Of a stretch of 64,000 bases of DNA, positions 33,729-45,989 are shown piece by piece (the first letter of the stretch is position 1; the number at the start of each line of letters is the position of its first letter). The stretch is from Bolinopsis microptera. Its lineage: Eukaryota; Ctenophora; Tentaculata; Lobata; Bolinopsidae. The stretch lies in assembly GCF_026151205.1 (NCBI RefSeq), contig NC_087081.1, positions 4,893,246-4,957,245 of the forward strand, in the 5' to 3' direction. The translations under genes and the position numbers were made by a program. The notes below the pieces were generated by a model. The model was not told the DNA's origin. It searched no databases and was given only the letters and a program-made list of their open reading frames with translations.

Positions 33729-35748
33729 AGGACCAGTTAACTGAAAAAAAAGTTATCCTCATATTTTGACAGATTGTGACAAATAGCAAACTAAGCAACG
33801 AGTCGAAATTCCTAAATCTCTAACTGCTCTCTAACGCGTGTAAATAGCGTTTGTATTATTTTGGCGATGACGACGTCATAAAGTCCCTCTTGCGCGCAGA
33901 GTAGCTCGTGAGACTGTATTTTACAGGTAAAAAATGGACATAATACAATCTTTTCCCCCGAATAACTCGAAAAGTAAGTAATTTAGGGTACATGTTGCTT
34001 CATAAGTTGTATATAAACATGGCCATTCTGCACAATTTGCACACATTCAAAAACCTTTAGGGCCTTCATAGCCCAATTAACCAGATACCCGTAGTTTTGC
34101 ATGATTTCTGGAACCGAAAATCAGTTTTTCGCCAATAACTGAAAAAGTAAGCACTTTAAGGCATATGTTTGTTCGTAAGTCATATATTAATATGCTAATT
34201 GCGGTTCTTTTGCATCCTGTCTGAAGATTCCATCACGATCATATCGAAAATGGGCTTAGCACCACGCCCAAAATGGTTTTTGGCGAATTTATCGAAAAGT
34301 AAGGATTTTAGGCCATGTGTTGCTCAATAACTCCTATATAAACATGCATATGCGGCTTCGTTCAAGCCTATTTTGAAGTCTCTACGACCTTCAGAAGCAA
34401 GGGGTCGGTTACGTTATTGGGTCAATATGGGCGTGGCCCTCCTGGGTTTTCTCCACGGTCAAAAAAATGTCTCCAAACGAAAATCGTTTAATCATAACTT
34501 CGGGAAGGTCTGTGCAAAGTTTCGTGAGTATTAGAACATTTGCAGGTTAATTTCCATAAATGACTGGACTACACAACTTTAGAGTTAACTTTAGAGAAAC
34601 TCATAAGTCATTTATCTCAAATTAAGCTGTTAGTGTCCATGATCAACCTCTGGCGACAATGTTTTACGTGAAATGTAAAAATCAGGAGTAATATAAAAAA
34701 GGTATTTTTAGATTAAAGTGCTAGCTCATAGTTTTAGAATTGTATAGATTAACGTTGGTCATTTAGCCATCTAACAATCGATCGTGCCGTAATATATGGC
34801 CAGAGAATAATAGGGTCTTGGAAATTCTATAGTTGTTCAGTGGGTCGATCGACTGAACACGTTTGCACTTGGTATTTAAACTTACCAGTAGTTTATTTAT
34901 GTTATGCACCGATGATAATGCAATTAGGATAACAACTAGATAAGCCGGAAGTCTAATTCAAAACACACCTCACACCGTACACACCTTCAATCAGTAATTT
35001 TACTATTTGGTAGACCGGGTATTTTGGCGGGAATTCTGTTCCCACGGCACTGTTCTGATAGAAGCTACTTCTACTAATGGTCCCAGAGGAACGGCCGTAA
35101 AGTAGCCAGACTTCTTGTCTCCTGTACTGGCAGACACTTGCAGATTAAAGTTAGAAATTTCGCTATGCTATAAATATAATTGCTCTCGGAATTGAACAAA
35201 CTCCTACTTATCTGTATCCTTTCTAAATTCGTTAGAGTTTCATGGACTGGGGAAAAATAATCGGTACAGTCTCTCTGCTTGTGTAATTAAGCAATGAAAA
35301 CAATCCAAAATTATCACATATGACATAAGTTGTAATAGCAGAAACTTTCTAACCGTACATTCACCCGCCACTGTTCAAGAACCTATATCACTGTTTAAAA
35401 TCATGACGTGAGCACTGTACATCCAATCAGCTATTCCTTTAGTTAGGATGATAGCCAAAACTATAAGGATTTTGGAGAACTAGGGTAATAGTCATAATTC
35501 TAAAATTTGAGTGAGTTACACGTGTTTTATTGACGATGATAAACATTTGTAATGTAAATTACGCTATGCAAGCGCGCACTGAGGGACTTTATGACGTCAC
35601 GAGGCCACAGCTTATTATTGCAATAACACGCGTTACACGTACGCTAGACAGTTGGTTCTTTCGGCGATACGATTCTTTACCAGTTTGTCACAGCTGATTT
35701 AAATCTTAGCCAAATTGGAGACTACAAATTTTTCAGTTAACTGGTCCT
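33729..35748. mobile_element. 2.0-kb TTAA-flanked inverted-repeat element
   Basis: AGGACCAGTTAACTGAAAAA at the left is inverted as TTTTTCAGTTAACTGGTCCT at the right, and TTAA lies outside both ends (33725-33728 and 35749-35752). Inverted similarity continues inward in diverged form: TGACGTCATAAAGTCCCTC near 33870 and GAGGGACTTTATGACGTCA near 35580. The interior has three diverged ~150-bp direct repeats beginning GAAAAGTAAG near 33970, 34145 and 34294. No transposase ORF is present. The TTAA target fits a non-autonomous piggyBac-type element. Confidence 0.82.
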
Positions 35749-36151
35749 TTAACAAGTAAAATTCTCTAATAAAACAAATATTTAATAAAACAAATATTTA
35801 TTTTTACGGCACAATCAAACAATATCAATAATAAATAAATCAGGGGAGGTTTGAAGAGGTTTCAAGTGCCGAAGGCCACTGCTTATCTTTAGGATTTGAG
35901 AGTGACCTGTGCTTGAAACCCCCTCAACCATCCACTACGTCAATATACTTATTATACAAATATAGAAAAATATAATTATCTAAAATTGCTTATTGGTCTA
36001 GTTTGGTGACATAAGAGAGCCCAGTTGAGTTTTAGTTTAGGTTTAGGTTTTAAATCATAGTTTCAAAGGTTAGCCATGTTTCATGGCAGAGAGAGATATC
36101 ATGTGTGCAGAGCCGTACCGGATGTAGAATTTGAGATATAATACAGATTAG

Positions 36152-36361
36152 TTACCATGTATTAGGGTCATCTCGATTTTGGAGGGATAGCAAGTGCTTT
36201 TTAAGGTTAGATTTAATAATACCTGACGAGGCTGATAAGTCTGAATTTTTGGAAGAACCCGGGATTATTATCCCATCTTCATTAGCATCACATATTTCGA
36301 ACACATAGGGGATGAGATCATTCCAAATTTTCGTAAAGGTGTACAAAAAGTACTCCTTCAT
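36152..36361 (-). pseudogene. LINE 3' coding fragment (C-terminal tail)
   Basis: Sixty-nine codons with TFTKIWNDLIPYVFE and IKSNLKKHLLSLQ, resembling the W-N-x-L-P and F-K-x-x-L ends of LINE ORF2 proteins. There is no upstream RT on this strand. It may be the 3' end of a truncated copy. A short palindrome TCATGACTAAATCGTCAATT follows at 36365. Confidence 0.45.
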
Positions 36362-36746
36362 GTCTCATGACTAAATCGTCAATTTAGTCATGAAGGAGAA
36401 TGGAAGGAGTTCTAAATGTGTGCTCCTCTAATATAAACGGTAGAAAATGGTAGATTTTAGTAAACTTCTCAGGTCTCTACAATGTCGGGAAGTTCCTGCA
36501 AGAGTTTGAGCGTTGCGCTGAAGCGCGAGATTCATTGACTGACGGACAACTGGGAACCTGTCAATTTTACCTAGTTAACTAATTAACATGCAAGCTTGGG
36601 AAATCCAATCAGCTCCGACAACTGAAAACCAATCATTACATATCCCCGACAACTGGGAACCTCTGGAGATACTGTATATATTTCTGCACTAATTAAGACG
36701 AAGATTTTTTTTTCAAGATAATGATAGTTCAAACAGGCATGTTGAA

Positions 36747-37283
36747 TTGAAACCGATACTATTCCGATACTACTCGATACTATTCATGTTACGTTTAAAT
36801 CGTAAAACCAGCAACGCATGCGTCTGGGGTGAGTCAGGCCGCTACCCATTAATCTATGAATATATTAACGGTAACCTCACTCTCAAATATAGCCAACGCT
36901 TGAAAAATCTCAAAGATAACTCCCTTGTCTCCTTAGCTTTCAAAGAACAGATGAACATGAAATTGGACTGGTACAGGGGTTTGGAGCTTGTCCTCGCGCT
37001 AGACCCATGTTTCTCTACCGATCATGTCACAGCCTACCGCACACTCAAAAACAATCACTCCAAGTTAATTTTCGAAAGAAACCCGAGTATCGCAAAACCA
37101 CCAAAAGAGGACTTTCTTATTCACAACGGTTTCAAGAAACGAATTCCTCCGCAATCAACACAACCCATTTTATTATCTAGACACTTATTTTACTTCGGAG
37201 TATTCCAACAGCCATATTGTTACACAAGTGCAACCAGCCAATTACAGGAAGCCGAAGCTGAAGGATTTGTTTTTAGCCAGTGA
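36747..37283 (+). pseudogene. LINE ORF2 C-terminal relic, part 1
   Basis: 178 open codons including WGESGRYPLIYEYINGNLTL and KYSQRLKNLKDNSLV. The GELGRYPL-x-x-KYW pattern is typical of the region after the reverse transcriptase in CR1/L2-like LINEs (family knowledge). No RT domain remains upstream. A SINE interrupts it just downstream. Confidence 0.55.
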
Positions 37284-37289
37284 CGGTTA

Positions 37290-37527
37290 AGGTAGTGTGT
37301 ACCATACTTTCTTCGCCCGAGACTTTGCTGCAATGTGCAGCTCCTCATTTAACCCTCACACCCGATTTCTCGAATATTCGGCTGAGTAGACCGGGGGGCT
37401 GCATAGACCACTCATGATCCTTAGCTGAACGTCAACGACGCTCACCCCACGACCAGGCAGACAGTGGGATTTGAACCCGCAACCTCACGATTGCAAAGCT
37501 GGCTAACCAACTGCGCTACCTGGCCGT
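37290..37527 (-). mobile_element. tRNA-derived SINE
   Basis: On the minus strand the head begins GGCCAGGTAGCGCAGTTGG, giving an A box TAGCGCAGTTGGTTAGC (37502-37518) and a perfect B box GGTTCAAATCC (about 37468-37478). The head pairs as GGCCAGG/CCTGGTC, but the remaining cloverleaf pairing is poor, so this is not a functional tRNA. A tRNA-unrelated body follows to about 37290. It splits the LINE relic. Confidence 0.78.
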
Positions 37528-37528
37528 T

Positions 37529-37559
37529 AATATTTTACTCCCATCGGGAGTAAAATATT
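37529..37559. repeat. Perfect 14-bp-arm palindrome
   Basis: AATATTTTACTCCC, the loop ATC, then GGGAGTAAAATATT, directly next to the SINE head. Confidence 0.85.
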
Positions 37560-37910
37560 CACACCACACGTCATGTTACTAAAACTTTGAAATGTAGCTT
37601 TAGAGAATATTGGGGGTCCTGTATCGACACTTCTCGGAAATTAGAATTCTATCGTGACCTACAAATAAAATCCAAATTTAACAAAGAGTATTACCTAGAC
37701 AGTGTCATTAAATATGCAGACCGTGCTAATATCACAAGACTGCGGATCAGTGCACATCTCGACTCAAAATTGAACTTGGCCGATATAATCAAACTCCTCG
37801 CGATGAGCGAATATGCTCCTGGTGCAATATAGTCTTAGGTTCTGGTATTATTGAGAATGAAGATCACTTCCTTAACCATTGTGATTTGTGATCTTAACGC
37901 TGCATCGAGG
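37560..37910 (+). pseudogene. LINE ORF2 C-terminal relic, part 2
   Basis: Continues the relic after the SINE: SRKLEFYRDLQIKSKFN, YLDSVIKYADRANITRLRIS and AHLDSKLN. Just after the stop, in shifted frames, come CSWCNIVLGSG and ENEDHFLNHCDL, matching the C-x-x-C...H...C zinc motif that ends many LINE proteins. Several frame breaks make it inactive. Confidence 0.6.
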
Positions 37911-38431
37911 CGAAAAGATCCAGTCAATCATATCAAATCCAATCAAACCGTCTGCGACATCTTATTCTGTTTACACTGTCATCCCTGGAGCAAACGTCCT
38001 TAAATTCATCAGCATTCAGCAACAACAGTGAAATCATTGAAATAATCACGAACGAAAGTCAAGTCCACCTCACGAGAGTCGTTCCTAGATTTGCCACTAC
38101 GTGTTTTAACAACCGCAAGAAATTCGTCGACTCTCTGGCCAGTACATGAACACTGAAAATCACTGTACCAGCGCTTTTGTTTCTTTTCGCGCAACAACGA
38201 GTGCAAAGTGGCCTGGCTCAAGGCCAAGCATCACAGCATTACCAAGGCGACTGTAAACAAAATATCTTTTGTAAAAATCTTTATTTTTCACTTTAGTTTA
38301 AGTTATATTAATATAATAAATTTAAATCTTATGATATTGTTATTATCTTAACAGTTACTATTGTAGCAAGATAATGATAGTTCAAACAGGCATGTTGAAT
38401 TGAAACCGATACTATTAATGTTCACGTTTCA

Positions 38432-39484
38432 GTATATATACCAGAAGTGCGGTTGTATATTAACAGCTGATCAACTCTCGTACTTTAAGATAAACAACCG
38501 ATCTTGATAGTGTGTTGGTCGCTCCTCTAACTGACTGTGATGCTAACCGTTCAATCATGAACGGAACATTAACAATGTTTAGTCCAAGCGTGCTACACTT
38601 GAAATGTGAGATTTTTCTGAAAGGGCCCCTAACACTAACAGTTGAAACCAACTTAAATCGTAGCATTTTCCCTTTTGAATGCTGATTGCAAATCACCCCA
38701 AATGATGCTCCCGTGGCGAAATAACGGTGAAAACTAAAAAACTGTCTTGATCACGTGATATGACCTATGAACTTATAATAAGGATGTTGGTCTATTTTCT
38801 CGTTAAGGTTTCAGCATATGCTTAAGTTAGAAATCGGGTTTGTGTTAGGGTTATAAGGGTTATTGTGGGTGGTTAAGGTTTCAGAGCCAGCTAGAGAACG
38901 TGTTGAAACGTCACGTAATAGTCGAGTGATTAATCTTATTCTTAACTAACCGGAATATACATATATGTATATTAACAGATCTTTCATATACAAAGTTGAA
39001 ATTTAAAGAAAATCTTAAAGAGCCAGGTGGGCCGTGTCTAGACCAGAAAAATGCAATCATTTAACCACAAAGCCCGGGATGACGTTAATAATATTACTGC
39101 AAATAGCCGGAGCCCCGGCACGCAAGGGGTCTATGAGATTTCTTAGAAAAAAACGAAACACTGGTTTGCTATATTGGGGCACTAGTAGTAGTACGAACCG
39201 GTCAACAATCATATGATAATAATAATAATAACTAGAAATTTTTAATTTATACATCGCTTTATAGCCAAAGAGAACTCAAAATCCAAAGATTCAGTTAAAG
39301 CCATCTAAAGCCCATAATAATACATGTTTGTTGTAAAGACCCGTATAGAGCCACCTCTAAGGGCTTTGAGACAGTTTATTAAATATAATATAATAATCAA
39401 TAATATCGAAAGTCGTTTCAAAATATTTTCAAACTCAAAGTTGAAATCACACTCACACTAAAAAGATCAATTATTTTGTCAAAT

Positions 39485-39487
<3 letters not shown>
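38432..39487. other. Intergenic; inverted copy of the telomere-word repeat family at 38750-38945
   Basis: CAGCATATGCTTAAG, GTTAGGGTTATAAGGGTTA and CAGCTAGAGAACGTGTTGAAA match in reverse the sequence at 58378-58610. No gene is seen; the short open frames have no recognisable content. Confidence 0.55.

Positions 39488-39527
<40 letters not shown>
39488..39527 (+). repeat. Poly(A) tract of ~40 bases
   Basis: Possibly the tail of a plus-strand retroposed sequence, whose body I could not identify upstream. Confidence 0.7.
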
Positions 39528-39532
<5 letters not shown>

Positions 39533-39879
39533 GACACATTACAGTACGTAAGCATGATTAGCATCGACATGCCTTTCATTTTATTTGTACCACTTAAGTC
39601 CCAGAACCTTTTATCTTTTAATTCTGCTTGCTATAGTTTGTTATAATATACGGCTATTCTAATTTCTAGAAATTTTCAAGCGTGACGATGAAAATTTTAT
39701 CGCGAGAATTATCTTTAAGATTTTGTGCATTAAAAAGCCGCGCGGAGTGGGGTAAGGCTTGCTGTTATCAGCGCTTTGGCAGTGAAAAATATGCTGAAAT
39801 ATGTCAGTCCATTAAGCGAACGTTGTTTATTACTGCTCGTTTATTGTGTGTTTGCTGTCGTCCTATGTTATGTTATGTT

Positions 39880-39990
39880 ATGATATGATGTCATTGACAT
39901 ACGTTGCATGCCACTTTTCGCGCGCGAAGCGCGCGCCGCCGCCCAAATATCTCTGATATTTGGGATACGTAACATGTATCAATGATGTCA
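39880..39990. repeat. GC-rich fragment shared with the 10.5-kb transposon
   Basis: CATACGTTGCATGCCACTTT followed by CGCGCGCGAAGCGCGCG recurs inverted near 50945-51008, and CCAAATATCAGAGATATT recurs near 44410 next to the left terminal repeat of the 10.5-kb element. It looks like an end fragment of a related element beside the LINE 3' end. Confidence 0.6.
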
Positions 39991-40031
39991 TGATTTAGCG
40001 ATTATTGGTCGCTGTATTACTCAATCATCCC

Positions 40032-43000
40032 TCATCTATTGGACTTCCTCAAACCAGGTACGTTGTGTAGCAGAAATGCTGGCCAGCTGTCCTCTGAGTT
40101 AGCTAGTGTTGACTGTTGCTCAAGAAGCACGCGTTTTGCGTTCGATTTGTAAATATTTATTGAAAATAAGCTAGGTAGGGACGTGATGTTCTTGTTGGTG
40201 TCTGTTAGAGCTAGTAAAGGTCCTTTAAAAAAGATGGATGCTTTGAAACATCGGTTATTGTACGTATCTAGCCATTCGCTACTGTTCTCATGATTTGAAC
40301 CATGCGTGGGTATGTTATCTGGAAACAAATTTCTAATTGATACAGGTACTGTGTTAGGAAAGTGCTTCATGCGGTGCATTAATGTAAGCGCATTCTTTAC
40401 GATGATGCCGTGTATTGTCAAAATCTCAAATTTGCAGAATGCTTCTCTGGTGTGAGCTGGCAATTTGCCGTCTTTGTAAAAGTAATTTACATATCCTGGC
40501 ATAACCATCCGCATTCCTTGCTTTTGTTTACGGAATAATGTCTCAATGTGACATTTTGCCGCGAATCCCCAGGCTAACGAGCAGTAGTTAACATGTGCCT
40601 CAATAAAACTATGGTAGAGTTGTAGTCGCACTTTTAGGGGCAGATGTCGTTTTAATTTGAACATGATGCCTATGTACCTACTCATTTTTAATCTTACCGC
40701 TGTGATATGTTTACACCATGTTAGTTTCTCATCAATTATAACACCCAGAAACCGTGCCTCAGTAACCCGTTCAATGTTTGTTCCAGATATGTTGAGACTT
40801 ATTTTGGAATAATCTACTTTACGGTTACTGAAGACCATATAGTGGGTCTTCTTCAGGTTTAAAGAAAGCCCGTTGCTACTTACCCAATTCACTAGAAGTG
40901 TTGCAATCATAGAGAGCTTACTTTGAATTTCTTCCTCGTTATGGCCCGTGACTATAATATTTGCATCATCGGCGTAAAGTATGAACTTGGCCAGGTCTGA
41001 GATTCCGGGGAGGTCGTTTATATAGATGACGAAGAGTAGGGGGCCCAGAATAGAGCCTTGAGGAATACCATAATTGATCGTCTTGGGACTGGAATCAACC
41101 CCGTTGACTGTGACGAACTGATGACGATCGTGAAGATAGGAGTCGAACCAGCTTAGTGCTATACCTCTAATTCCGTAGTGTTCCAGTTTTTTAAGCAAAA
41201 TTTTATGTTCAAGTAGGTCGAAAGCTTTGGAGTAGTCTAACAGTAGGAGCACCGCAATTTGTTTCCTGCCAAGGTAATGAAGGATAGAGTTCTGTGCATT
41301 AAGAAGAGCATGCTCGCATGACATCCCCGGTCTAAAGCCGTATTGGCTTTCGAACAGAGAGCCGTTTTTATCAAGAAATTCAAGGACTCTAGTGTGCATT
41401 AACTTTTCGTAAATTTTTGAGAATGAGCTAAGAAGAGATATGGGTCTATAGTTAGTGACATTTGTCTTACTACCTCCCTTGTGGATAGGGATTACGCGTG
41501 CAGTTTTAAGAGCAGTTGGAAATATGCCCTGTGTAAATGATGAGTTTATGATAGTAGAAATCACACCGGTGAACTTGCTATCATGGTTTGCGACTTTCAT
41601 CGGCCCAATTTTGGTATCCAGTGTTGACTTATTCTTAAATTTTAGAATCACTTCACTCACCTCAGTTGGTGTTACCGGCCTAAGATACATCAAATTCGAT
41701 GTTGGGTTCCTAAGATATCTACTAAAACCCCCAGGATCAAAAGTTTGTCTAGCACTAATCTGTGCTTTAATGTTTGAAGCTATATTTGAGAAGTAGTTGT
41801 TAAATTTTGCTGCAACATCGGTGCCATTGCTGATAATAGATCCGTCGTCGCCTTTCAGTTTTATAGAATTTTTTTCTTTCAACTTCCTGTTCAACAGCGT
41901 GTTAATCATTTGCCATTGCTTTTTAGAGTTCTCACAATGCTCGTCAAAAAATTTCTTATAATATTTTGCTTTAGCTAAGTCAATGTGCTTGTTGCAGAAT
42001 TTATCAATTTTTTCATACGCTTCATCATTGGCCTTGGTTGAAGTTGTGATTTTTAGGTGGTGGAGCTCATGCCTTCGCGAACACGCATCCTCTAGCCAGG
42101 GAAGAATCCAAGGTTTTGGATCTCTTCGTTCATTTTTACGCCGCGGCCTGGATTTGTTCAAGGGGTATGCCTCATCATAATGTTTGGTGTAAATCTCACA
42201 AAATTTTTCGTACTGTACTTCACAATTTTCGTGTAAACTCACTTCACTCCAGTCCTCACTTTCGATCAAACTTTGAAATTTAGCATTGTTAGCTTCGCCA
42301 AATCTCCGTGCCTGTTTGATACTTGGTTTTTTACTTCTAACCCTCCCGCATGGCCCCTCTCTGTCCCCAAGTAGAAGCGTAGTAAGGGTGGCTAGGTGGT
42401 CTGATACGTGTAGAGTAAGCACCTGACAACTTGCCGTGTTCTTGATGTCATTAGAATACACGTGGTCTATGAGTGTTGCACTGTGGTCTGTAATTCTGGT
42501 GGGCCTTGAAATCATTTGAACGAAACCGTAGTTTTCAAAAGTTGCAACAAGGTTCTGACTGTGCACGTCCTTATCGTATTTTATTAGATCAATATTGAAG
42601 TCACCCGTGAATAAAATGTGTTTACGTGAGTGCCTGTCTAGGCTTCTAAGTACATTATCTAGCAGTTTCATGAACTTATCAACATTACGCGATGGTGAGC
42701 GGTAAACATTGATTAGTAGCTTGGTCTTGTTAAAACCTTTGCAGTTGTGGATTTTTATAAATTGGAATTCACCACTTGTTTCTTCCTCACAGCTGAAGTT
42801 TGGCCTGTACTGTTCTATTTGCTCCTCTGTACATACCTGTCTATTTACGTATAACACCAGTCCACCCCCACGGCCAGATGTACGTGCTGGTTCCTGTAAT
42901 ATCGGCTCATGAAATCCCTCTAGAAGTATGTCATTAATACCGTTAGGTAGCTTACTTAGAGCGCAGTTTGTTTCATTGAAACTCAGTATATCGTAATTTA

Positions 43001-43478
43001 GATACGTGTGAATTTCTTCTCGGAAATGAGTTATGTTTTTGTGTAAAGATCGTACGTTTAATGAAAATACTTTTAGTTCATTGGTTTTTGATGGTGAGAT
43101 ATGGACTTGTTGAATGTACTCACATCTTGTTAGCATTTCACTAAGATCTTTCCAATACATGGAGTCGTGCTCAAGTTCCTCTATTTGGTTTCCAATTGAA
43201 TTTATGAGGCTGGATTTATTGTAAGGGTTGTAAGTGTGCCGGATTGAGGAGGAGTTATAATCATCATTTAGATCTATACTGCTAGTGCTGTAACCAGGTA
43301 TGTTTTCTACGCAGCATTTGACGCATCCTAGCTCATATCTATAACACTTCTTGTGGACTGCTAGTTCACACCAATCACACTCTCTCACATTTCTTGAAGA
43401 GTAAGACCAGCCCAGACAACTGTGACATTGCTGCTTGTATTTTTTTGAAGTATTGTGCGAATCTAAGATACATTCATC
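40032..43478 (-). pseudogene. LINE ORF2, main part: zinc finger, APE endonuclease, reverse transcriptase (interrupted by a transposon)
   Basis: One open frame of 1148 codons on the minus strand; its N-terminal 74 codons lie at 54255-54034, across the 10.5-kb insertion. It starts with Cys-rich pairs (RACDECILD, QCHSCLGW, ECDWCELAVHKKC). The endonuclease follows: VFSLNVRSLHKN, SFNETNCAL, LFTGDFNIDLIKYD, LIDHVYSN, VSDHLATL. The RT has NYRPISLLSSFSKIYEKL, LLLDYSKAFDLLEHKIL, YGIPQGSILGPLLFVIYIND and the catalytic ILYADDANI. The C-terminal domain runs to a stop at 40032. The layout fits the CR1/L2/jockey side of LINEs. No stop or frameshift is present, so the copy was probably young when it was split. 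Confidence 0.9.
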
Positions 43479-43486
43479 GCAGGCTC

Positions 43487-44400
43487 GGTTCTTTTGCGAT
43501 AGTCAAAACGCGACAACTAGCGCTGGATGGCGACAACTAGCGCTGGATAGCGCTAGTTGTCGCCATCCAGCGCTAGTTGTCGCTATCCAGCGCTGGATAA
43601 CGCTGGCCAGCGCAAAATATATTTGTTCGATAATTGTCGCTATCCAGCGCTAGTTGTCGCCATCCAGCGCTAGTTGTCGCCATCCAGCGCTGGTTGTCGC
43701 TATCCAGCGCTAGTTGTCGCTGGCTATGCGACACTGTCGCACGCGATAGTTTGCGATGGCCAGCGCAACTGGCCATCGCAGAAAACAGTTCGATAACTAG
43801 CGCGCTGGCCAGCGCTGGCTAGCGCTGGATAGCGACAACTAGCGCTGGATGGCGACAACCAGCGCTGGCCAGCGCTTGTTGTCGCTATCCAGCGCTAGCC
43901 AGCGCTGGCCAGCGCTATCCAGCGCTAACCAGCGCAAAGTATCAATTTTTGATAAATTTTCGATAAATTTTCGATAATTTTCGCGACAAATAGCGCTGGA
44001 TAGCGACAACTAGCGCTGGCCAGCGCTGGCCATCGCTGGCCATCGATAGCCAGCGCAACATTTTTGCGATATTATTCGTCAGCTAGCGCTGGCCAGCGCT
44101 ATCCAGCGCTATCCAGCGCTAACCAGCGCTGGCCAGCGCTAGCCAGCGCTAGCCAGCGCTAGCCAGCGCTGGCCAGCGCAATATATCAAAATCATATACT
44201 TGCGATATTACTCGTCAGCTAGCGCTGGCCAGCGCAATGTATCAAATCATATACTTGCGATATTACTCGTCAGCCAGCGCTGGCCAGCGCTATCCAGCGC
44301 TAACCAGCGCTAGCCAGCGCTAGCCAGCGCTATCCAGCGCTGGCCAGCGCTAGCCAACGCTAGCCAGCGCTAGCCAGCGCTGGCCAGCGTTGATACATGT
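43487..44400 (+). repeat. Left terminal inverted repeat
   Basis: Arrays of 8-bp-scale palindromic words (AGCGCTGG, CCAGCGCT, TTGTCGCTATCCAGCGCT) broken by short AT-rich segments such as TTTTTGATAAATTTTCGATA and TCATATACTTGCGATATTAC. It matches the reverse complement of 53080-54033. The open frames on both strands reappear identically in the right repeat and are artefacts. Confidence 0.9.
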
Positions 44401-45989
44401 TTCGTATCCAAATATCAGAGATATTATGGATACACCATGAAGGAACACCTCTGCGCGGCGTAAGTAAATTTACAAGTTCGCGCGAAAAATTGTCTTATTT
44501 TCCTGGCGCTTTGTTCTCGCGCCGGGAGTGAATCACTAATTAGCTAAATACTTAACTAGCATAAACTACCATCTAGATCTACAATACGAAGTAAGAGTTA
44601 CCACGTTACTCTTTTATTTCTCCGTTAAGCCTACAATTCTAATAACTAACAATGGAGTATGAGGTCAATTAAATGTCCATAGATATGGATTATAGAAATT
44701 ATATAAACACATAATTGAACAGTATGAGAGAAGTGGAAAACAAAAAAACGAATAGATTTCAAGCTCGTAAAGGATCGTTGCTGGATATTGGAGATTTCAA
44801 AAGTGTAGTCCGACAGTCAAAGTTCTCTTGTCTAACTTTAGTGCGTATCGAACTTGAGTCCAGATAGAGCACTTTAGTTCGACAGAGTCGAACCTCAGGG
44901 TTTGTCGAACTACAGTAAGTGACGAACTAGAGTGCGTGTCGAACTTGAGTACGTGTACCGAATTTACCATGGTAAAAACATCTTCACACCGTAAAATGGG
45001 CAAAAGCTACAATAACGGTTCCTCCGACATTGTTTACAGCGGGCAATATCCTTTATTTCATTCAATTCTTCTGAAGTGTTCATGACCAAATTACGGTCTT
45101 TAGGATCGTCCATTAATAATTTAAGGAGGCTTTTGCCGGGACAACCTATACACCCTTTTAATTTTGACAGGGCAGCTCAGAAGTAGATGGTTCTAAAACA
45201 AAACATAAATAAATCTAATCCCTTTAAAATAAATATGCTACCATCTAGCTTACTCAAAGAACACAACTCGGAATGAGCTTTTATACTTCATATTCAAATC
45301 AAGCGGTAAGTAAATATTGATAATATAACTAACTCTACTGCATTATAATCCACCTTGCGTGGCTGAGAGGACCAATTCGTTCTCTCGACAGTTCAGGACT
45401 CAGAACCCCTTAAATTTTTAATGGCAGGTCTATCCTGTGAAGGCACCAAATAAATCTTTGCAATTCCCATCCAAAATTCTTCTTTAAGAGGGCTATAATC
45501 CCATTGTGACGTCCGGTGTTGACGTTAGTGGCGTAACAGCCACAAGATCTTAGTGGCGAGTTGTCGAATGTCGATCCTAAGCTCATCACAATGCTGCATC
45601 TTTTCTCCCGTCAAGGTAGAGCGACTCCACTTTCAGATTTCGAAGGTCTTCTAACTCATTCTCTTTAGATCGCTGCACTATCTTTGGATTTCTTCAGTCT
45701 CCTGAAATATATTATGTCACAATAGATCATTAGATGATACGTAAAGATACTGTACAGGCAATCCATGATTGTTGATTTGTTTGCATACCCAAAATATTTC
45801 TTTTATATTAATAGCTTATAAAAACCCCAACATTAGGATGTATTTGAAAAGTAACTTAAAACGACATACAGAGCGACCAATAACGCCTGAATCAATGCTT
45901 GGTAGCACAAACCGGAGGTTAAAAATGAATATTTGACCACATGGTGACATGGTTGTTGCATGGGTCACTTGCAAGTTCATATATCACAT
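44400..45989. other. Inner region of the transposon, left of the transposase
   Basis: Begins with CCAAATATCAGAGATATT and a GC-rich CTCTGCGCGGCGTAAG segment. A run of TCGAACTTGAGT-like words (44840-44960) forms a small degenerate repeat. The C-terminal transposase exon might be expected here, but I could not recognise it. Confidence 0.5.

Larger units (their letters stand above)
36716..38431 (+). mobile_element. 1.65-kb insert flanked by ~50-bp direct repeats, with a LINE relic
   Basis: GATAATGATAGTTCAAACAG and the following ~30 bp occur at 36717-36766 and again at 38371-38420 in the same orientation, and similarity resumes in ATGTT(C)ACGTTT beyond. Between them lie LINE-derived frames and a SINE. 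Fifty base pairs is long for a target duplication, so a duplicated flank or small terminal repeats are possible. Confidence 0.55.

Noticed and set aside
37440-37527. tRNA gene on the minus strand
   Set aside because: A and B boxes are good, but the D and anticodon stems do not pair and a non-tRNA body follows; it is a SINE head.
38009-38696. Two minus-strand frames of 72 and 78 codons
   Set aside because: No recognisable domains, no splice context, and they lie within and next to the LINE relic.
43573-43822. Opposing 62-67 codon frames, repeated at 53698-53947
   Set aside because: Translations of the palindromic terminal repeats; the same frames appear in both arms because the arms are inverted copies.
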